This document shows positions 58,918 to 64,000 of a stretch of DNA of 64,000 nucleotides, piece after piece; the first letter of the stretch is position 1; the number at the start of each line of letters is the position of its first letter. The DNA is from Brasenia schreberi (taxonomy: Eukaryota > Streptophyta > Magnoliopsida > Nymphaeales > Cabombaceae): contig JAYKKT010000091.1 of NCBI GenBank assembly GCA_036023115.1, forward strand, positions 30,568,501 to 30,632,500. The letters are read 5' to 3'. The notes below the pieces were generated by a model that did not search any database, was not told where the DNA came from, and saw nothing but the letters and a program-made list of their open reading frames with translations. The position numbers and the translations under genes were made by a program.

Positions 58918-59830
58918 CACACAACTCACATAACCCGTTGCGCATGCAATGGCCAACAACTTCAGATATATACTACCATGTGAAGTAAGAAACGTCTTGC
59001 CTAGGTTCTTGCCATTCCACTGGATATTTCTTAAGCTTGTGTAATGACCAGTTCTTAGGTCGTCTTATACCCTGATTATCTCACAAGTAATTGAATCATT
59101 TATCTGCTATAGTAATCCATATCTTCCGTTTGGTGAAAACAACATATTTTGCTACATTCTAAAAGCATCTTTCGTTAAGAATCACGAGCCATTGATTTCT
59201 TATCGTTTTAAAGTCCAAATTGCATGGCATATTGAACTTGCTAACCTCTTCTAGACAGCGAATAAAAAAAAAACTATGGCTGCCACCATAATGCGTCAAC
59301 TCCAGGTAGATTTACCCTTGGTACTTTTACTATACGTCGTTAATCTTTGGCATTTCAAATTTCTGCATTAATACGTGCATCTTGTTTCTACGTAGTATTG
59401 TTTTAATGAGTGCTTCATAAAGTATCATTCTTACATATTTTCATTGCTTTAGCTGCATGGTTCTTCAAATTGAAACCGCCATGCCTTGAAAACAAAATTG
59501 TTCTCATTATCACAGAAAAAGTGATATCAACAGAGAAAACGTCCTTTAATTTGATATGACTGCCGCTTTAAGCATCTATTACCAGAACCTTGCTTTCATT
59601 TCACTGTTTGTCTCAACTTCTCGCACTCCTTGTCACTCTCTTTCTATCCAGAGACAACAGATAAAGGTGATTACTGATCTCAAGCTAATTGATTAATCCA
59701 AATCTTAGTTACAACGAAAAAGAAAAAAAAAATCTAACATACACGTACTTTGTATTAATCGAAAGTAACAACAACCGCTTCTGATTATCATCTTCACCTT
59801 CTTCTTCCTCATCATCTTCATTACCTCTTT
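58915..59830. other. Intergenic, downstream of the WIP gene
   Basis: No separate gene seen. The acidic GNEDDEEEEGEDDNQK frame at 59,780-59,840 (minus) may be the original C-terminal tail of the WIP protein, now out of frame. Confidence 0.45.
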
Positions 59831-61461
59831 CTTCATAACTGATAACAACTCTCCGATTCACGTTGTGTGGGCGTGGCCATCTCAAAAGCACGGACATGGT
59901 CTTTAAGGGATCTCTTGTGCTTGAAATCAGAACCACAGATGCAGATACCAAAGCTTCCTACATAATTCTTTTTCATTATTGTCCTCCAATCCCCTCGCAC
60001 AGCAAAAAGCCTTCCCACATTTTCTACACATCGAATGGTTTAATCCCACCGTGCTTCCTCTTGTAATGTGTTTGGAGTGTTCTAAAATCTTTGAGGGGCT
60101 TTGCTCTTGGGTGATCAATGTTGTTCCTGCACCCTGGGGCACAACAATAGCAAGGAAGCCCTTAAGCATGCCTGTTGGTTGAATCCCCCTGAGAGATTCT
60201 GGCCCTTTCCTGTATTGTGATCCATGACCCCACATGTGCATCTGCCATCAACCCGAAAGATATAAAGATCAAAATAAACCAAATTTAGAGTGAGTGTTCT
60301 AAAAAAACAAAAGAAATAGAGTGAGAGAGAGAGAGAAGATTAACATAAGCTAAACTCCATGTAACTAAATCAGTGCATTATGGAATCACATTCATATTGA
60401 TAATAATAACTAAGAGAAAATGAATAAAGGCTTCATTCACATAAAGGAAGCATATATTTACCAATCATTATTGAGTTAGGGTTCTTATTCTCGCCCACAT
60501 CCTCACAAGTGAAACAGGCGAAAACGACTCAGCAATTAGCTGCAGGCATAGAGTTCTTACCCTTTATACTAGAAAGCGTTAACCAAGTGAAGGAACAGTT
60601 GAGAAAGATGTTTCCATTCTTCATATATTTTTGGGAAATGGTCGATGAGGACCAAAAGGTTTCTTACATGTATTTAATTCTGCTACAATTTCCTCTTTTG
60701 TCCATCTTACCTGTTGTGCTTACATACTGCAACAGATATGGAAGATGCATGTTTTGCTAAACACACACACACAGAGAGTGGATTGTTCCTAGCAAGTAGT
60801 TTGCATGAACTCATGTGGTTCAGAGAGGAGAATGCAGACGACCCTTACTCTCTGAATTGTTTTACCGGTGATTATTATGATCCAAAGCACTGGCAAGAAG
60901 GGACTGAGAGGTGCATGGTTCAGACGCTGGCGGAGACAGTCTTACACGCGCGCCGATGACTCACACGCGTACAAAAGTACGTACCCAAGTACCAAAAGGA
61001 GGAGCAGAGTCCCTGAAATGTCTAATCGAACACACAAAAAGAAGTTTTTAACTCCCGTTTTACGGTGTTAGCACGACCAGCCATGCAGATGAATAAAAAA
61101 CGAGGTGCTCACTCTAAAAAAAAAAGCGTGTGGGATCATAATCCCCACGTTTCAGTATGAGGAAACTGCAAGAAAACTGAGAACGGAAAGATGAAAATTA
61201 AGCAACGACAAAGAAAACTTCTCAAGCTTGTGCAGCAGATAGATCTATTTCATGTTCTTGTTCTGATAAACAGATGGGCAATAGTGTCTACCAACATTAC
61301 AAACGAAGCTGAAGAATAAGTTAAATAAATGAATGATGAAGCTGAACAGAGATTTTTTTAATAAAAAAGCAAAAAGGCAGACTGCAAATGACGAGATTGG
61401 ACAGAGCTTTTCAATATGCGAAAGTGCAAAAGCAACTCAGAAGAAATTTTCAGTAGAGACA

Positions 61462-61570
61462 GCAGTACAACAATAACTAATCATTTTTTCATATTAAATG
61501 GGATATGCTACGTAAATTTTTTGTTCCACGGAGTATTATCATAATTTATAGAATCATAAGTTCGACAAAA
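61462..61570 (-). mobile_element. Diverged RTE-tail-like sequence in the WIP intron
   Basis: ACAACAATAACTAATCATTT, then ATATGCTACGTAAATTTTTTGT and GAGTATTATCAT, follow the minus-strand RTE 3' end (CAACAACTAAGCCTTTTCCC, GGCTACATGGATTCTTTGT, CTATCAT) position by position with many substitutions. It is either an old RTE tail or a SINE sharing that tail. Confidence 0.55.
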
Positions 61571-61981
61571 TTTTACAAAAGCCTCAGGCAACTCTCTTCC
61601 TTAATAAAAAAAATCAAAGGCGAAAGAGTATTGAACATAAAAAAGAAGCAAGAGAAACCAACTTCATAGAAACGACAAGGAAGAGGCTAACAAGTTTGTG
61701 AAAACCATGATCTAGTATAGTGCAAACCTAAAAAATTGCATTGAAATATCAAGATTTATTTTTAGATGCAACATTCGTTTCCACCGCAAATCTTTCTCAG
61801 AACCAAACCTAGGCCTTAATAAACACTCAAGAAACCGAGCTAGAAAGAGAGATAAAACAAGGACGCATATGCACAGACAACAGAAAAGAGGACTGGTTTG
61901 AGAGAGAGGGAAGAGGGAGGGGGAAGGGAACAGCGACGCATAATCAAGTTGAACAACCAAATCGAGAAAGAAGAATTTCAC

Positions 61982-62548
61982 CTGCATGTTATTGTAGCGG
62001 TTGAAAGTCCTGGAGCAGACAGGGCAAGCAAACTGGGTTGGACCAATAAGGATCTGAGAAGGGGTGGGGATCCAGTATTGGGCTTTATTGAGCCTGCCTG
62101 TTAGGTACCCCCGGCCATCATCTTTCTCTCCTTCAGGGAAAGATGATGATGAAGAAGAAGCATGTGTGACCAGCTCAGCTGCCCCATAGTCAGGCAACCC
62201 TATGTGCAAAGCCACAATAACACTATCATCACCACAATCAACAAAAACGCTATTAGGGTTTGAATTACGCTCGCCTCCCTTGTCTTTCTCTTCCATCTGA
62301 ACACTAGAAGATGGCTCACCCTGGATCTTGTCTTCATCCCTTCTTGGGCTCAAGCTGCTCAACAAGGGCAGCGCCCTCCTCAGAGGAGGGGAATCTGGTG
62401 GCTCAACGCTTACTACAGCCTGATAATGATGATGATTATAGTAATATTGAGGGGGAGGAAGCACAGATTGATGTCGGTGGCTATAGGGAAGGGAGCTGTA
62501 GTGGAACCAGCTGCCTGATCTTACCATGTTAAAGTAGGGCTCATTCAT
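61982..62548 (-). CDS. Intact exon 1 of the WIP gene
   Basis: This 567-bp exon begins MNEPYFNMVRSGSWFHYSSL and ends RTFNRYNNMQ at a CAG/GTGAAA donor in phase 0. The N-terminus carries His/Tyr-rich and Ser/Pro-rich disorder, an acidic patch, the ALHIGLP motif and the first half of finger 1. If splicing failed, translation would read on into the intron and stop at 61,712, giving 278 residues without any complete zinc finger. Base composition and motif conservation argue for constraint on this exon until recently. Confidence 0.85.
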
Positions 62549-64000
62549 GTTGGAAGTTAGGAAGCTAATCAGTGGGGAAATTGATTTTTGGAGAGAGGGG
62601 GAGGGGGGGGGGGAGAGAAAGATTGCTCTCAGAGCGAGATGGATTCTGTGGTTTTATGTTATGGAAGGTAGAGCTTTGAGAGAGAGAGAGAGAGAGAGAG
62701 TGGAGGAGGGAGAAAACCCAAAAAACAGTCACAGTCTTGGTGAGAGGCTGTCCCCCATGATCTGAACTCATTGTTCAATGCCATCCATGCATCTTCCGAA
62801 ATTATGTATCCGCCCTCCTGGTTCGGTCCAACTTTCATAAATGTCAATCATCATTAACATAGTGGAATTGTAGCCGTTGACAAAAATACCCTCCATCATC
62901 CTAAAAAATGACCGAAATGCTAAAAGAGAGAGAGACTGGTTGAGTGATTGCAGATTATTTGTGGAGTAGGAAAGCACTCACCTGTTCTTGGTAAGCTAAT
63001 CACATGCATGAGGCTTCCACAAGGAGACTGAAGGGCACTGAACATTCTCGGTAACTCGAGCAGAGAAACGGCTGGACTGACCATCCAACCGTTATCTATG
63101 GATGGGTTATGGAAAAGATGGTCGTAACGGTCATAAAGGTGAAACCGCCGACCCGTTATAGAATTACACGATAATAGTCTGATTATAGGGACTCCTGAAG
63201 AAGAAATCCCAGTGGGATAAACCGAGAAGGGAGGAACACATGCTGCTCTATATTTATAGAGCAGCACTGAAAAATATACATCATCGGATACATCGGAATA
63301 CCGATACCCACACTTCTTCCCAGAAAAACCCTATTGAGAGAAAACCTCAAACAAAGAAGACCACGTACCTTTGTTCTTCCACTGATGAGAAGTAAGATAG
63401 CAACAACCGGAGGCACAGAGAAGAACCGAAAGTTGATAGAAGCCAGAATCCGGCAAGAATACAACCGGAAATGCCAAGAGAGACTACGAGCTTTTCTTTA
63501 TAGTTCCATCATCAAGTTACACCGTCAACTAATCAACAGTACAGTGTCCTATGTTAATTTGGTATTTTAAAATCAAAGTAAACTATGCAAGATACTGCTA
63601 ATGGTCCTCAACCAATCTGTCATTATAATTATAAGCTATATCACTTGAACGCCCACTTGCCCCCGTCAGGTCTTGTGTCCCAATGGGTAATTTTGGGCAC
63701 GGAAACGCATAACAATAGACACACAAAAATAAGGCATCAATCTAGTAAAGCAAACAGCCCGAAACACTTGATGTATATATTCTGGAATGACGTTAGCCCA
63801 GCATGATCTTGATCTTTCACCATCTTTGTTGAATGATTAGTTGATACATATCAATAAATGTTTCTTTTGGTATTTTGAGTCTATTCTTTTATTTTCTTGA
63901 ATTTTAGAGTTAGATCTTCAGTCTTCAAAACGCTAAAGAAAAAATCTTACTATTTGCATACTAAACACAATTAAGCTTTGATCGATCATTACCATATTGG
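62549..64000. other. WIP upstream region and window end
   Basis: A GA-repeat at about 62,678-62,700 and a G-run near 62,605 lie in the probable 5' leader. No clear TATA box for WIP was found. A perfect 11-bp inverted repeat (GCTGCTCTATA/TATAGAGCAGC, 63242-63252 and 63255-63265) surrounds a TATA-like core. No other gene is recognised through the window end. Confidence 0.5.

Larger units (their letters stand above)
59833..62548 (-). pseudogene. WIP-family C2H2 zinc finger gene with frameshifted second exon
   Basis: WIP proteins (TT1, NTT, DOT5 and relatives) are plant transcription factors with four zinc fingers. Exon 1 (62548-61982, 189 codons, intact) has the ALHIGLPDYGAA motif, the WIP signature (residues 159-161) and finger ligands C175 and C178. 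The 1.74-kb intron (61981-60242) is GT-AG, and exon 2 supplies the ligands H191 and H195 (MHMWGHGSQYRKGPESLRG). In exon 2 the frame then shifts near 60,160, 60,032 and 60,005 and again about 59,945-59,980. The rest survives in pieces: [45 protein letters not shown] and [20 protein letters not shown] recent pseudogene or uncorrected assembly indels would look alike. Confidence 0.9.

Noticed and set aside
61898..62532. Plus-strand frames over the WIP exon
   Set aside because: They are shadows of exon 1 on the opposite strand.

Overview
This window is nuclear DNA of a flowering plant. The evidence is plant-only gene families with plant-style introns (a two-LIM-domain actin-binding protein, a WIP-family zinc finger gene, an arabinogalactan peptide, an LRR receptor kinase relic), together with RTE and L1 LINEs, Ty3/gypsy and Ty1/copia relics, and long TA/CT microsatellites. 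I cannot fix the species or order from the sequence alone.

Layout. 1-20,500 is transposon graveyard. A full-length RTE LINE (302-3558) with target-site duplications sits in a locus whose unoccupied paralogue survives near 5.3 kb. A short RTE tail follows at 4.1 kb. A decayed Ty3/gypsy element then runs from about 5.8 to 19.1 kb in the order gag-protease-RT-RNase H-integrase. It is interrupted by two minus-strand RTE elements (6551-9747 and 12,356-15,122) and a copia gag fragment (16.45-17.6 kb). 20,574-23,357 (minus) is an intact five-exon LIM gene, most like PLIM2. 24-42 kb is transposons again: LTR fragments, two minus-strand copia relics with different LTRs, a plus-strand gypsy relic (31.2-35.1 kb), a minus-strand Tat-like gypsy gag with an internal tandem duplication (37.6-39.6 kb), and an L1 LINE relic (39.7-42.3 kb). 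42.4-44.7 kb is a broken LRR receptor kinase gene that keeps its kinase intron.

The right third is more gene-like. It holds a single-exon gene for a probably mitochondrial membrane protein (47,599-48,408, minus) and an arabinogalactan peptide gene (49,552-49,734, minus) with a TATA box and a 204-bp tandem duplication upstream. Next come two RTE copies lying back to back (50.27-53.43 kb), a probable tRNA-derived SINE at 54.2 kb, large microsatellites, and a WIP zinc-finger gene (59.8-62.5 kb, minus). Its first exon is intact and its second exon carries several frameshifts.

The genes are functionally unrelated neighbours, and nothing resembles an operon or a gene cluster. I found no convincing undescribed system. 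The most useful observations are the transposon nesting history, the occupied/empty RTE site pair, the duplicated gag segment, the promoter-proximal duplication beside the AGP gene, and the half-intact WIP gene.
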